From: Flavihumibacter rivuli
GTDB lineage: Bacteria > Bacteroidota > Bacteroidia > Chitinophagales > Chitinophagaceae
Direction of reading: 5' to 3'
Assembly: GCF_018595685.2 (NCBI RefSeq)
Contig: NZ_CP092334.1
Coordinates: 3,810,001 to 3,874,000, forward strand
DNA: 64,000 nt
The notes under the pieces were generated by a model. That model was not told where the DNA came from, did not search any database, and saw only the letters and a list, made by a program, of their open reading frames with translations. Position 1 is the stretch's first letter; every line of letters begins with the position of its first letter. Shown here piece by piece: positions 28,127 through 38,189 of the stretch. The position numbers and the translations under genes were made by a program.

Positions 28127-30850
28127 ATGCGACCAAGATTAATTGCCCTGGGGGCCTTGCTGGTAGCGCCTTGCGTGTTATCGGCACAGACCATCACCGT
28201 CAATGGCAGGGTGACAGATGAACGTGGTGAGCCGGTAGTAGGCGCCACCGTAACCGCCAAAACACAGAAGACTGCAACCATCACCGGTAACAATGGCCAG
28301 TTCAGCCTGCCCCTGGACATAGCACAGGGAAGGACCATTACCATTTCGGCTGTGGGTTACCGGGAGTTCGACCAGATTGTGAACCCGGAGAACCCCTTGC
28401 TGGTGATCCAGCTGGAGCGATTCAATAACCAGCTCAATGAAGTAACGGTGGTGGGTACCCGCGCGAACCGTACCAACCTCAAGACCGCCGTTCCGGTGGA
28501 TGTGATCGACTTCAGGAATGCAGCCCGCATCCTTCCCCAATATGACCTGAACCAGGCCCTGACCTATATGGCGCCTTCTTTCCAGAGTAACCGCCAGTCG
28601 GCCTCCGATGGTACCGAACATATTGACCCAGCTACCCTGCGCGGACTCGGTCCCGACCAGGTGCTGGTGCTGATCAACGGTAAGCGCAGGCATACGACCT
28701 CCCTGCTCAACTACCAGGGAACAGTAGGAAATGGTAGTGTAGGTACCGACCTGAATGCCATTCCGGCGGCGGCCATTGAACGCATCGAAGTGTTGCGTGA
28801 TGGTGCGGCGGCCCAGTATGGCTCCGATGCCATTGCCGGTGTGATCAACGTGGTGTTGAAGAAGAATGCCAACTGGACCAGCGTGAATGCGACCGGTGGT
28901 ATCACTTCCCAGGGGGATGGCGGTACAGGACAGTTCAACCTGAACCAGGGATTCTCACTGGGTAAGAAGGGTGGTTACCTTAACCTGACCGGTGATTTCC
29001 TTTACCGTGAACAGACCAACCGTAGCCAGAACCATAACCTGGTGATCTATGACCAGAGTGCACTGGGCAATTTCTTTGCCTACGATTTTACCGAAAACCC
29101 CGACCAGGCAAGGGCCTATGATGATAGCGTGATCGCTGCACGTGGACTGAGCCGTGATGATTTCAACTTCCGTGTGGGTGATGCCGGCATCAAGAACGGT
29201 AGCCTGTTCTACAACATGGGACTTCCCTTTGGTAAGAACAGCCAGCACCAGTTCTACTCCTTTGCCGGTTTCAGCTACAGGAGGGGTAATGGTAACGGTT
29301 TCCGCCGCCTGCCCAGTGAATACAGCAATGTGGTGCTTGACCTCTACCCCAATGGCTTCCAGCCCGGTACCCAGTCTGATATCTGGGACCGTTCCATTGC
29401 AGTAGGTGTGAAGCTGCAGCTGCCCAGCAACTGGGTACTCGACCTTAGCAATACCTTTGGTAATAACCGTTTCGATTATACCGTTCTCAATACCAACAAC
29501 GCTACCCTTCGCGACAAGAGCCCAAGAGTGTTCGATGCGGGTGGACATGCTTTCACCCAGAATACCATCAATGCTGACCTGAAGCGTTTCTTCCCTACCG
29601 TAGCAGCCGGGCTTAACCTGGCATTTGGTGCGGAGTACCGGATTGACAGCTATAAGATCATGGAGGGCGAAGAAGCTTCCTGGCGCAACTATGCCTATAG
29701 CTCTGATGGATCCACCATCATCGATCCTTCCCTGCTTGATTTTGCAGGCGGTTCCCAATCCTTTGTGGGTTTCTCCCCCAGGGATGCGGTAAAGGAAAGC
29801 CGTAACAACTTCTCCCTTTATGCAGATGCGGAACTGGATGTGACCAAAAAATTCCTGGTAGCCGGTGCTGCCCGTTTTGAGCAGTACAGCGATTTTGGTT
29901 CCACCCTCAATGGTAAACTGGCCCTGCGTTACCAGCTGTCAGACGCTTTTGCGCTGCGTGGTGCGGTGAGCACAGGCTTCCGTGCACCGAGCCTGCACCA
30001 GCAATTCTTCAGCTACCAGAGTACCGATATCCTGCCCAGCGGTCAGTTGGGACAGGCAGGTTTCTTCCCTGTAAATAGTGAAGTGGCCAAAGGCCTGGGT
30101 ATCCCTGAGTTGAAAGAAGAAACTTCTGTCAATGCGAGTGCCGGATTCACCTGGTCACCTGTTTCCAATTTCCGCGTTACCGTTGATGGTTACCTGATCA
30201 ATATCAAGGATCGTATATCCCTGACCGGTAGCTTTGGCTTCGATGCCTTCGGTAGCCCGGTGGAAGAGATCCAGGACCTGCTGGAGCCTTATGGCGTATC
30301 CTCTGCGCGTTTCTTCGTGAATGCAGCCAATACCAAGACCAAGGGTGTTGATGTGGTGATGACCTATAACCTCAAGGCGGGCAAGAGCAACTTCGATTTC
30401 ACCCTGGCCGGTAACTACAACGAGAACAAGGTGGATGCCATCGTGAATGTGCCTGATGCACTGAAGGGTAGCGAGGATATCTACTTCGGACCTGTAGAGC
30501 GTTCTATCATCGAAACCTATAGCCCGCGGACCAAGGGTACCTTTAGTGTTGGTCACCGTATCGGTAAGTTTACCAATATGGTACGCTTTACCTACTTCGG
30601 CAAGGTTACCCGTAATGGTTATCCATTCGGGGAACTGCAGGAGCATAGCGGCAAAATGGTAACGGATCTCTCCATTTCCTATGCCATCAATAAGCATTTG
30701 GCTGCTACGATCGGTTCCAATAACCTGTTCAATGTGTATCCGGATAAGCAGGTTTATGCCAACAGCTATTTCGGGGTGTTCAAGTATGCGCCTGTGCAAA
30801 TGGGCGTGACCGGAGCTTATTATTTCGCGAGGCTTAGCCTGACGCTGTAA
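28127..30850 (+). CDS. TonB-dependent outer-membrane receptor, partner of the SAM hydrolase
   Basis: This protein of 907 aa has a signal peptide (LIALGALLVAPCVLSAQ), a carboxypeptidase-like regulatory domain (residues about 22-105, VNGRVTDERGEPVVGATV), a plug domain (about 115-240, with LRGLGPDQVLVLINGKRRH and AAQYGSDAIAGVINVVLKK), and a 22-strand barrel to the C-terminus with VSTGFRAPSL and a final aromatic strand. It takes up a ligand across the outer membrane using TonB energy. It is paralogous to the gene at 54908. Its placement 24 bases after the exported SAM hydrolase suggests a single operon and a sulfur- or adenosyl-containing ligand, but the ligand cannot be read from sequence. The stop codon is followed at once by a palindromic repeat. 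Confidence 0.92.
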   Translation: MRPRLIALGALLVAPCVLSAQTITVNGRVTDERGEPVVGATVTAKTQKTATITGNNGQFSLPLDIAQGRTITISAVGYREFDQIVNPENPLLVIQLERFNNQLNEVTVVGTRANRTNLKTAVPVDVIDFRNAARILPQYDLNQALTYMAPSFQSNRQSASDGTEHIDPATLRGLGPDQVLVLINGKRRHTTSLLNYQGTVGNGSVGTDLNAIPAAAIERIEVLRDGAAAQYGSDAIAGVINVVLKKNANWTSVNATGGITSQGDGGTGQFNLNQGFSLGKKGGYLNLTGDFLYREQTNRSQNHNLVIYDQSALGNFFAYDFTENPDQARAYDDSVIAARGLSRDDFNFRVGDAGIKNGSLFYNMGLPFGKNSQHQFYSFAGFSYRRGNGNGFRRLPSEYSNVVLDLYPNGFQPGTQSDIWDRSIAVGVKLQLPSNWVLDLSNTFGNNRFDYTVLNTNNATLRDKSPRVFDAGGHAFTQNTINADLKRFFPTVAAGLNLAFGAEYRIDSYKIMEGEEASWRNYAYSSDGSTIIDPSLLDFAGGSQSFVGFSPRDAVKESRNNFSLYADAELDVTKKFLVAGAARFEQYSDFGSTLNGKLALRYQLSDAFALRGAVSTGFRAPSLHQQFFSYQSTDILPSGQLGQAGFFPVNSEVAKGLGIPELKEETSVNASAGFTWSPVSNFRVTVDGYLINIKDRISLTGSFGFDAFGSPVEEIQDLLEPYGVSSARFFVNAANTKTKGVDVVMTYNLKAGKSNFDFTLAGNYNENKVDAIVNVPDALKGSEDIYFGPVERSIIETYSPRTKGTFSVGHRIGKFTNMVRFTYFGKVTRNGYPFGELQEHSGKMVTDLSISYAINKHLAATIGSNNLFNVYPDKQVYANSYFGVFKYAPVQMGVTGAYYFARLSLTL

Positions 30851-30863
30851 GCAGATAATTTTT

Positions 30864-30947
30864 GGGCCACGAAGGCTCGAAGGCACGAAGTTGCACGAAG
30901 GTTATAGAAGCCTTAGTGTTCCTTAGTGCCTTCGAGCCTTTGTGGCT
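30864..30947. repeat. GGCCACRAAG palindrome (copy 2)
   Basis: The arms gggccacgaaggctcgaagg (30864-30883) and the facing gccttcgagcctttgtggc are separated by the GCCTTAGTG centre. Its right end supplies the TAG stop codon (30946-30948) of the convergent epimerase-like gene. Confidence 0.82.
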
Positions 30948-31824
30948 AAAAACTGATGCTCACCGCCCAGGTCCGGCTGAAGAGGCTGCCGGGAGCCAGT
31001 TCATTAATGCCTTCCTTTTCGGTGAGTTGCTGGTTATGGTGTACGGAGTCTGCTATACCACACCAGGGTTCCAGGCATACAAAAGGCGCATCGGGGGCGG
31101 CCCAGATCCCGAAGAAGGGAAAGTCTTCCCATTCAAATACCAACTGGTGTGCATGTTTTTTTGATCCAAGGATGATCTGGTTATCCGGAATACCCTTTAA
31201 TACCAGGGCATCTTCCTTGAAAAGTTCCTTCGATAATCCCAGCCTTCCTTCCTTCAATTCAACCATTTCTTTTTGGTCGCTGATCAGGCCATCCTTTAAC
31301 TTCCATCTTTCCAGGGAAGTGGATCGGTTGAATTGCAGGTAATGGTCTCCGTAAGTCGCACCGGATCGGTCATCCAATAGCGGCACGGCAAAGGCAGGAT
31401 GCGCCCCAATGGAGAAATACATCGGATGGTTACCTGTGTTGAATACCTGGTAGGTACAGGATAGCTTGCTTCCTTCCAGCCGGTAATGCAGTTCCAGCCT
31501 GAAATCGAAGGGGAATACCGCATGGCTGCTGCTATCGGCTTCCAGCGTAAAGACCGCTTCTTTTTCACTTGATTTATGCGCATGGAAAGTCTTCTCCCTG
31601 GCGAAGCCATGCCTGGGTAGAGAATATTCTTTCCCGTTATAGTGATAGGTGTTGTCTTTCAGTGAGCCTACAATGGGGAACAGGACCGGGGAGAACTTAC
31701 CCCAGAATTTATTATCACCACTCCACATAAAATTGGCACCCGAAGACCGGTGCACCAATAATTGCAGTTCCGCTCCCAGGGGATGGATGCCTGCCGTCAG
31801 CACTTCATTTTGCAGAACGATCAT
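30946..31824 (-). CDS. aldose 1-epimerase family protein (LacX-like)
   Basis: This 292-aa galactose-mutarotase-fold protein of the LacX/YeaD-like branch has SPVLFPIVGSLKDNTYHYNGK (residues about 44-64), LPRHGFAREKTF with the first His, and SIGAHPAFAVPL around residue 143 with the second His. It is cytoplasmic, with no signal peptide. The substrate is unknown. It shares only the fold with the epimerase at 2194. The TAG stop codon lies at the very end of a palindromic repeat, so the gene's last codon and the repeat meet without a gap. Confidence 0.87.
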   Translation of the reverse strand: MIVLQNEVLTAGIHPLGAELQLLVHRSSGANFMWSGDNKFWGKFSPVLFPIVGSLKDNTYHYNGKEYSLPRHGFAREKTFHAHKSSEKEAVFTLEADSSSHAVFPFDFRLELHYRLEGSKLSCTYQVFNTGNHPMYFSIGAHPAFAVPLLDDRSGATYGDHYLQFNRSTSLERWKLKDGLISDQKEMVELKEGRLGLSKELFKEDALVLKGIPDNQIILGSKKHAHQLVFEWEDFPFFGIWAAPDAPFVCLEPWCGIADSVHHNQQLTEKEGINELAPGSLFSRTWAVSISF

Positions 31825-31891
31825 ATCAAGGATTTGAAGGACAAATGTAAGGGCAATGCAGGCTATCTTACCCCATCAGATGGTGGGGCTT

Positions 31892-31969
31892 GGGCCACAA
31901 AGTCTCTAAGACACGGAGTAACACTAAGACGTCTTCGTGTCCCTTCGTGTCTTGGTGTCTTCGTGGCCC
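31892..31969. repeat. GGCCACRAAG palindrome (copy 3)
   Basis: A 78-bp imperfect palindrome, gggccacaaag... to ...cttcgtggccc, lies between the start of the epimerase-like gene and the stop of the GNAT gene, ending 6 bases before that stop codon. Confidence 0.82.
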
Positions 31970-31975
31970 CACCAA

Positions 31976-32512
31976 CTAGGGTTGTAACTGCTCTGTATGC
32001 CATACCATATCCCAGTTCCAGATGCCATCCCACCAGAAGCCGCCGGCATGCTGGAAACCGAGCTTTTGGTAGAAGCGGATAGCTGCGGGGTTTCCATCCT
32101 GCACCCCTCCCCAAAGGACAATATGCTTCCGCTGTGGTACCTGCGTTAATGCCCATTGCAGGAAGTTTTGCGCTATTCCCTTGCTCTGCCATTTTTCTGA
32201 TAGGGCCGGTGCCAGGGAATACACAGATGCCTGCGGGTAATGGTGACCGTTAGCAGCCAGTCGATGGTTTTCGTTGGCGGCATAGCCTTCTTTTAACAGC
32301 AGGTACCCCTCGATGGTGTTCAGTTCAGGGTCTATGGCCACAAAACGGTTGCAGCCATCACTCCCCAGGTTGCGGCAGATATTCTCTATGGTAAAACCAT
32401 CGAAGGAGTGGGGGGCAAAACGCGACCTCGACTGGTCACTCAGCTGGTAATGGTACCAGTGTTGCAAGGCATCGATATCATTGGATTGCAGTGGACGGAA
32501 TTGAAGCGACAT
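31976..32512 (-). CDS. GNAT family N-acetyltransferase
   Basis: This 178-aa acetyl-CoA-dependent acyltransferase shows the GNAT elements: an N-terminal FRPLQSNDIDALQHWY strand-helix, the core motif A around residue 105-118 (LSEKWQSKGIAQNFLQWAL, matching the Q/R-x-x-G-x-G/A pyrophosphate loop), and the C-terminal NPAAIRFYQKLGF motif typical of the family. The acceptor substrate cannot be predicted. It lies 30 bases after the metallophosphoesterase gene, so the two may share a transcript. Confidence 0.85.
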   Translation of the reverse strand: MSLQFRPLQSNDIDALQHWYHYQLSDQSRSRFAPHSFDGFTIENICRNLGSDGCNRFVAIDPELNTIEGYLLLKEGYAANENHRLAANGHHYPQASVYSLAPALSEKWQSKGIAQNFLQWALTQVPQRKHIVLWGGVQDGNPAAIRFYQKLGFQHAGGFWWDGIWNWDMVWHTEQLQP

Positions 32513-32542
32513 GTGCTGGAATTTGAAAAGGGTAAAATGATC

Positions 32543-33691
32543 TCAGGCAGTTGCGGAATGGTTCATGATCCTGTTGGCCAGGTCCAACAGGTGGGTCTCT
32601 TCGGCGACGATCCTGGTGGGCTTGCCTTCCTTCCTGCTCCATTTGACCAGCCGGATAAAGCCCCCTGCGATCTCGAGGCCGGTGATGGTGCCGTCTTCGA
32701 AACAACAACAGCCGGCATTGAAATAACTGGGTTTCATTTTGCGGAAGGAAAAATTCACATGGTCATATTCCCGCCTGCGCTTGGGGATCTCTGCATTGAC
32801 CTTCCTGATCTTTTCCTCGTCCCTGTTTTCCCTGGCTTCTTCCAATTGCAGGTAGAGGCGCTCGAGGTGGGTAAGCGAGTTGAAGACCGGCTGGTGGGTA
32901 TGGCCGGTGATCAATACCACATTTTCCTGGGCAGCGCTCCACTCATACATGAACTGGTTGTGCAGGGTCTTGTTCTCATTGTTGCAGGAAGGGGTATTGG
33001 TATTGATCTCCAGGAAACTTTGCAAGGGTCCCCATATCCAGCTGACAAACCATTTGCTGAAAGCGTTGCCATCGCTCTGGGCATCGCCCTGGTGGCCATG
33101 GGTGCACAATACATCGATATAGCCATTGGGTAAACTGGCCCTGAGGACGGCACCGGTATAGACCTTGATGCTCCTGCCATACATCTTTTTGAGTACGACT
33201 GGCGCGAGCGGATCATTGCCCCAGAAGAGGTCGTGGTTGCCGTAGATCTTCGCATAGGCATTCCGGTCAACAAAGCGTTTTTCCATTTCGAATGTGGCTT
33301 TGTTGTATTTGAGGACGGAAGGGAGCAGGTTCTCCCAGAGTTCTTCACTGTCGCCAAGATTGATATAGTAGAAGTTCCTGTTGTTGTAATAGTCGAGTGC
33401 CGTGAGGTAGGTCTCTTCACAGACCGCGAAATCATCAGAGCCGTCGCGACTGCCTTTGTGCATATCGGTGAAGATGATGAGGGGATGTTCATCCGGCCGG
33501 AAATCGATCAGTGGTCCCTGCTTGCCGGGTTCGGTGATGATGCTGTGGTAGAGCTCCGACAATGCTTTGTTGACGCTTTCCTGTTTGGGGGCAGAGGAGA
33601 CCTTGTTGGCCAGCCAGGTAATGGGTTTGCGTAAAAAGAACTGCAAGACCGTTTGCACAAAACCCAGTATGGCGAGGAATATTCTTCTCAT
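32543..33691 (-). CDS. calcineurin-like metallophosphoesterase
   Basis: This protein of 382 aa has an N-terminal hydrophobic segment (RRIFLAILGFVQTVLQFF), so it is probably membrane-associated. The five metal-binding motifs are all there: TDMHKGSRDGSDDF (Asp and His, residues about 72-85), NLGDSEELWE (GD-x-x-E), IYGNHD (GNHD), THGHQGD and ITGHTHQP. Typical activity is phosphodiester or phosphomonoester hydrolysis with two metal ions; the substrate is unknown. The open frame extends to 33781, but those first 30 codons lie in a palindromic repeat (33749-33825), so I start at the ATG at 33691. A charged helical stretch (residues about 320-350) may form a coiled coil. Confidence 0.86.
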   Translation of the reverse strand: MRRIFLAILGFVQTVLQFFLRKPITWLANKVSSAPKQESVNKALSELYHSIITEPGKQGPLIDFRPDEHPLIIFTDMHKGSRDGSDDFAVCEETYLTALDYYNNRNFYYINLGDSEELWENLLPSVLKYNKATFEMEKRFVDRNAYAKIYGNHDLFWGNDPLAPVVLKKMYGRSIKVYTGAVLRASLPNGYIDVLCTHGHQGDAQSDGNAFSKWFVSWIWGPLQSFLEINTNTPSCNNENKTLHNQFMYEWSAAQENVVLITGHTHQPVFNSLTHLERLYLQLEEARENRDEEKIRKVNAEIPKRRREYDHVNFSFRKMKPSYFNAGCCCFEDGTITGLEIAGGFIRLVKWSRKEGKPTRIVAEETHLLDLANRIMNHSATA

Positions 33692-33748
33692 AAGATGGTA
33701 GGGAGGAAGATACGAAATTATTGGGGGAGGGGGGACCACGGGGTCAAG

Positions 33749-33825
33749 GGGCCACAAAGACACAAAGACACCAAGTAACACGAAGGCGCCTTAGTGCAAC
33801 TTGGTGTCTTGGTGTCTTCGTGGCC
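33749..33825. repeat. GGCCACRAAG palindrome (copy 4)
   Basis: The palindrome ggggccacaaagacacaaag... to ...cttggtgtcttcgtggcc has the conserved CGCCTTAGTGCAACTTGGTG centre. It lies upstream of the phosphoesterase start. Confidence 0.85.
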
Positions 33826-33866
33826 TATACCCTACCTTACCTGAGTGCCTCAATCTTTTTTACCCC

Positions 33867-34217
33867 GGCAGGGTCTCCCGGAGGGGACCCTGATGTATAA
33901 AAGGCGAAATGATTTATGCATCCAATTATCCTCAGCGGGGTCTCTCGCAGAGGACCCCGATGAACTTTTATCCTGCTATTCATCAGGGTCCCCTTCGGGA
34001 GACCCTGCTGGGGTGAATTCTCTCTTTATCCTCAGCGGGGTCTCTCGCAGAGGACTCCGATGCACTTTCATCATACTATTCATCAGGGTCCCCTTTGGGA
34101 GACCCTGCTGGGGTGAGTATTTATGCATCCAATTATCCTCAGCGGGGTCTCTCGCAGAGGACCCCGATGCACTTTCATCATACTATTCATCAGGGTCCCC
34201 TTCGGGAGACCCTGCTA
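33867..34217. repeat. array of seven 30-nt REP-like units
   Basis: Forward units (CAGC-hairpin-GATG) lie at 33867-33895, 33933-33962, 34033-34062 and 34139-34168; reversed units at 33981-34010, 34081-34110 and 34188-34217. The last three forward units each face a reversed unit 18-19 bases away. The pair plus spacer recurs at about 100-bp steps, so the array looks tandemly amplified. From 34218 to 34591 only low-complexity remnants are seen; no gene. Confidence 0.88.
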
Positions 34218-34591
34218 GGGTGGGAATAGTATATTTCGGGAGAACCTCCTGAGGTGAGGGATAGTATATTTCTGGAATCCCTGCTAATGTAAGGAGGAGA
34301 GGAAAGTGACTTTCACAGGACCATGCATAGCTCGGGATATAGTTAAAGCTAAAGTGGAAGCAAGACTGTCGTTACCAATACCTTAACAGTTGCATACTAA
34401 TCATTTCGTAGATTGTTGGTTTAATTGCGTAACTTCAATGAATTGGTTTATTATTTATCAGGGTATTTCTTTCCTACCTTACTTCTTTAGCAAACCTGAA
34501 TCTTAACAAAAACTGGTATTGGGTCATTTGGTTTTCCTTGGTCCAATGGGACCAGGCCGGTAGTGTTTTCTTCATCTATAAAATTGCAGCC

Positions 34592-35218
34592 ATGGAATTT
34601 GAAGTGAATTTAGATGTAAAACGCATTCAGGGATTGACTGATGCGGTATTTGCGGTTGCTATGACCATTCTGATTATTGAGATCAGGATACCGGAAGGGT
34701 TGAATGCGGACGTGCTTTCGCGGTATTTTTTCGAAAAGATTCTTCCTGAATTGTTTGTTTATATGCTTGGTTTTGTAACCCTGGGCATATTCTGGATAGG
34801 GTCGCATTTCCATCATCACCTGATCACCAAGACCGACAGGGTGAGCAGTTGGCTCAATATCTTGTTCCTCATGTCTATTTGTATGATCCCCTTCTCCGTC
34901 GGCTTCCTGAATCATTACCGGCATGAAAAGCTGAGTGTTATTGTCTTCAGCCTGAACCTTATCCTGACAAGTGCCCTGATCTATTTAATGCTATACTATT
35001 CCTGGAAGAAGGCGTATATAAAACCCCATTACACCCTGGAACATTTTAAGTATGCGCGAAGAAGGATCATCAGGCCCATCTATTGCTACCTGGCCATCAT
35101 CCTGATTTCTTTTTTATCCACTCCCATTGCATTCTATTCCCTTTTAATACCCATTATATTACACCTGATCCCGGAGAATGATAAAATGGACATCGAGGAT
35201 CATATTTTCAATTATTGA
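34592..35218 (+). CDS. TMEM175-like (DUF1211) membrane protein, possible potassium channel
   Basis: This 208-aa protein has six hydrophobic helices. The first helix, RIQGLTDAVFAVAMTILIIEIRIPEG (residues about 11-36), corresponds to the RxxxFSDG-containing helix of TMEM175 channels, but the FSDG core is changed to LTDA. A second IFWIGSHFHHHL segment matches the following helix of the family. Bacterial members form potassium leak channels as tetramers; with the altered core residues, selectivity is uncertain. I start at the ATG at 34592, since the longer frame from 34538 is not family-like. It is a single gene between two repeat-filled gaps. Confidence 0.72.
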   Translation: MEFEVNLDVKRIQGLTDAVFAVAMTILIIEIRIPEGLNADVLSRYFFEKILPELFVYMLGFVTLGIFWIGSHFHHHLITKTDRVSSWLNILFLMSICMIPFSVGFLNHYRHEKLSVIVFSLNLILTSALIYLMLYYSWKKAYIKPHYTLEHFKYARRRIIRPIYCYLAIILISFLSTPIAFYSLLIPIILHLIPENDKMDIEDHIFNY

Positions 35219-35230
35219 CCATTTACTATA

Positions 35231-35480
35231 CATAAGGGTCCCTTTCAGGAGACCCTGCTGAGGTGAAGGGGCCACGAAGACACCAAGACACGATGTAACA
35301 CGAAGTCGCCTTAGTGTAACTTAATGTCTTCTCTCCCCAGCAGGGTCTCCCGCAGGGGACCCTGATGAATAGTAGGAGAGAAATTTATCGGGACTTTAGA
35401 AGAGAACTCCTATGAGGTGGTAAGATTTACTATCCCCCGTCGACCCCGTTGAGGTTAATGCCCAAAGGGTTTCAGCTGAT
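35231..35480. repeat. mixed repeats: reversed REP unit, truncated palindrome, forward REP unit and module remnant
   Basis: A reversed 30-nt unit lies at 35231-35260. A GGCCACRAAG palindrome (35268-35331) has lost its right arm and runs straight into a forward unit at 35338-35367, followed by a decayed copy of the composite module (CCCGTCGACCCCGTTGAGG at about 35427-35445). The junction shows one repeat family replacing half of another. No gene is seen in 35219-35653. Confidence 0.78.
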
Positions 35481-35641
35481 TGTTTGAAATTTGTAAGTTT
35501 CTGTTTTCCTGCCGTTAAAGGTCGTTGCCGGTACGACCGATCTTTGTACAAATGATGTATTGACCATCATGGATGCCTTCCTGGTAAAAAATTATTTTTT
35601 CCATTTGTCCTTTTAATCAATGCGATAATTACTTCAACTAA

Positions 35642-36790
<1,149 letters not shown>

Positions 36791-36852
36791 TGGGAACATC
36801 AGGTTCTGACTCCAGCGGGTTCTATTGTATTGAACCTTGATGAGATATAAAT

Positions 36853-36930
36853 GGGGCCACAAAGACGCCAAGACACAAAGTAACACGAAGTCGCTTTTGT
36901 GTAACTTAGTGTCTTGGTGTCTTTGTGGCC
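36853..36930. repeat. GGCCACRAAG palindrome (copy 6)
   Basis: A 78-bp palindrome, ggggccacaaagacgccaag... to ...cttggtgtctttgtggcc, lies between the convergent aldo/keto reductase and namZ-like genes, 11 bases before the latter's stop. Confidence 0.85.
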
Positions 36931-36941
36931 TATTCCCAACG

Positions 36942-38081
36942 CTACCTGAATGCCTCAATCTTTTTCTTCCATTCTTCCCCTACTACAATATTGAGTTCGC
37001 CCTTGATAATTTTTTCAAAGGCATAGGGTACCCCCACCAATCGTTCGAGGTGGGAAAGCCCGGTGGGATTGGCATGTGTGGGATAGGGCCGCTCCTTGAG
37101 TAAGCCGGGGTACAAATTGTGCAGGACCCGGATGGTCTGTACCATCGTATTGACCGGGCGGAAGGCTGTTGCATCCGTAACGATCCATTGCACCCCTTCA
37201 CACCATTCCTTAGCATATAATCCCCATTCGGGCCGGAATGAATAGGGGATGCATTGGGTGCCGGGAAGTGTAAGGCCATTGATTGCATTCGCCAATTCGG
37301 TACTATTGATAAAAGGCGCCCCGATGATGCGGAAGGGTAAGGTAGTTCCCCTGCCTTCGCTGACATTGATGCCTTCAAACAAGCAGGTGCCAGGATAGAG
37401 TAATGCCGTGACCGGATCGGTGATGGCTGGCGATGGAGGGATGAAGGGCCAATTGGAAAGATCGGTCAGCGGCAGGGTATCATTGATGTTATGCGGGATG
37501 ATGGTCAGGTTCAGTCCCTTCACCCTGGTCGCAGCGAAGAAGGACCCCAGTTCACCCAGTGAGCAACAATGGCGGATAGGGATGGACCATCTCCCAATGA
37601 AGGAGCTGCAGTGCTGTTCATCCAGCAAGGGGCCTTCAGCAAGGTCAAGGTCCTGGCCAATAGGATTGGGCCGGTCCAGTATCACTAATTCCTTTCTTGC
37701 AGCGGCACAGACTTCCATCACATGGGTCAGGGTCCAGAGATAGGTATAGAACCTGCTGCCCACATCGGGAATATCGAACAGGATGCCGTCAAGTTGTTCC
37801 AGTTGTTCAGGGGAAGGCGCCCATTGGTTGCCATAGAGACTGGTGACGGGCAAGCCGGTAACGGGGTCCCGGAGGTCAGGCTGTCTTTCCCCATCCGCAC
37901 CCTGCGCGGTCAACCCATGCTCAGGGGAAAAAAGCAGGCTGACCTTCCAGCCAGCTGAAAGTAGCGCGGTTCGGCTAAGGATGCCAGTTATAGTGGTGGC
38001 TGCGTTGTTGGTGACCAGTCCCCAGCGGCGGTCATCGGCTTCGCGCCGCAACCATTGGTCGATCCCGAATAATGGTGTCAT
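36942..38081 (-). CDS. namZ: exo-beta-N-acetylmuramidase NamZ-like (DUF1343)
   Basis: NamZ removes MurNAc from the non-reducing end of peptidoglycan fragments. The 379-aa sequence shows DUF1343 signatures: LVTNNAATT, LFSPEHGL (residues about 49-56), FDIPDVGSRFYTYLWTL (about 100-116), LDRPNPIG and EGINVSEGRGTTLPF (about 232-246). Many relatives are secreted, but this protein starts with TPLFGIDQWLRR and has no signal peptide, so it is probably cytoplasmic. That fits uptake of muropeptides before cleavage. It can feed the AmgK-RapZ fusion at 45429 and MurU at 57979. It is divergent from the DUF72 gene with 108 bases between start codons. Confidence 0.9.
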   Translation of the reverse strand: MTPLFGIDQWLRREADDRRWGLVTNNAATTITGILSRTALLSAGWKVSLLFSPEHGLTAQGADGERQPDLRDPVTGLPVTSLYGNQWAPSPEQLEQLDGILFDIPDVGSRFYTYLWTLTHVMEVCAAARKELVILDRPNPIGQDLDLAEGPLLDEQHCSSFIGRWSIPIRHCCSLGELGSFFAATRVKGLNLTIIPHNINDTLPLTDLSNWPFIPPSPAITDPVTALLYPGTCLFEGINVSEGRGTTLPFRIIGAPFINSTELANAINGLTLPGTQCIPYSFRPEWGLYAKEWCEGVQWIVTDATAFRPVNTMVQTIRVLHNLYPGLLKERPYPTHANPTGLSHLERLVGVPYAFEKIIKGELNIVVGEEWKKKIEAFR

Positions 38082-38189
38082 AGCAATCGATTAGGCAGGA
38101 TAAAGCTATTGGATTCTTTGTATTCCTTCTCTTATTGGCCTGCGGTTGTAAATTGCAGTGGCCAATGCGATCAAGCTCGGCCTGTTGCT

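Noticed and set aside
33845..34252. A 135-codon plus-strand frame across the repeat array
   Set aside because: Its residues (GSPSGDPAGV, SAGSLAEDPD) are only the repeat units read in one frame; the same words appear in frames at 54179-54874 and 42329-42655.
36853..36930. CRISPR array made of the palindromic repeats
   Set aside because: Repeats are palindromes of about 78 bp spread singly over the window, not short direct repeats with equal unique spacers, and no cas gene is present.
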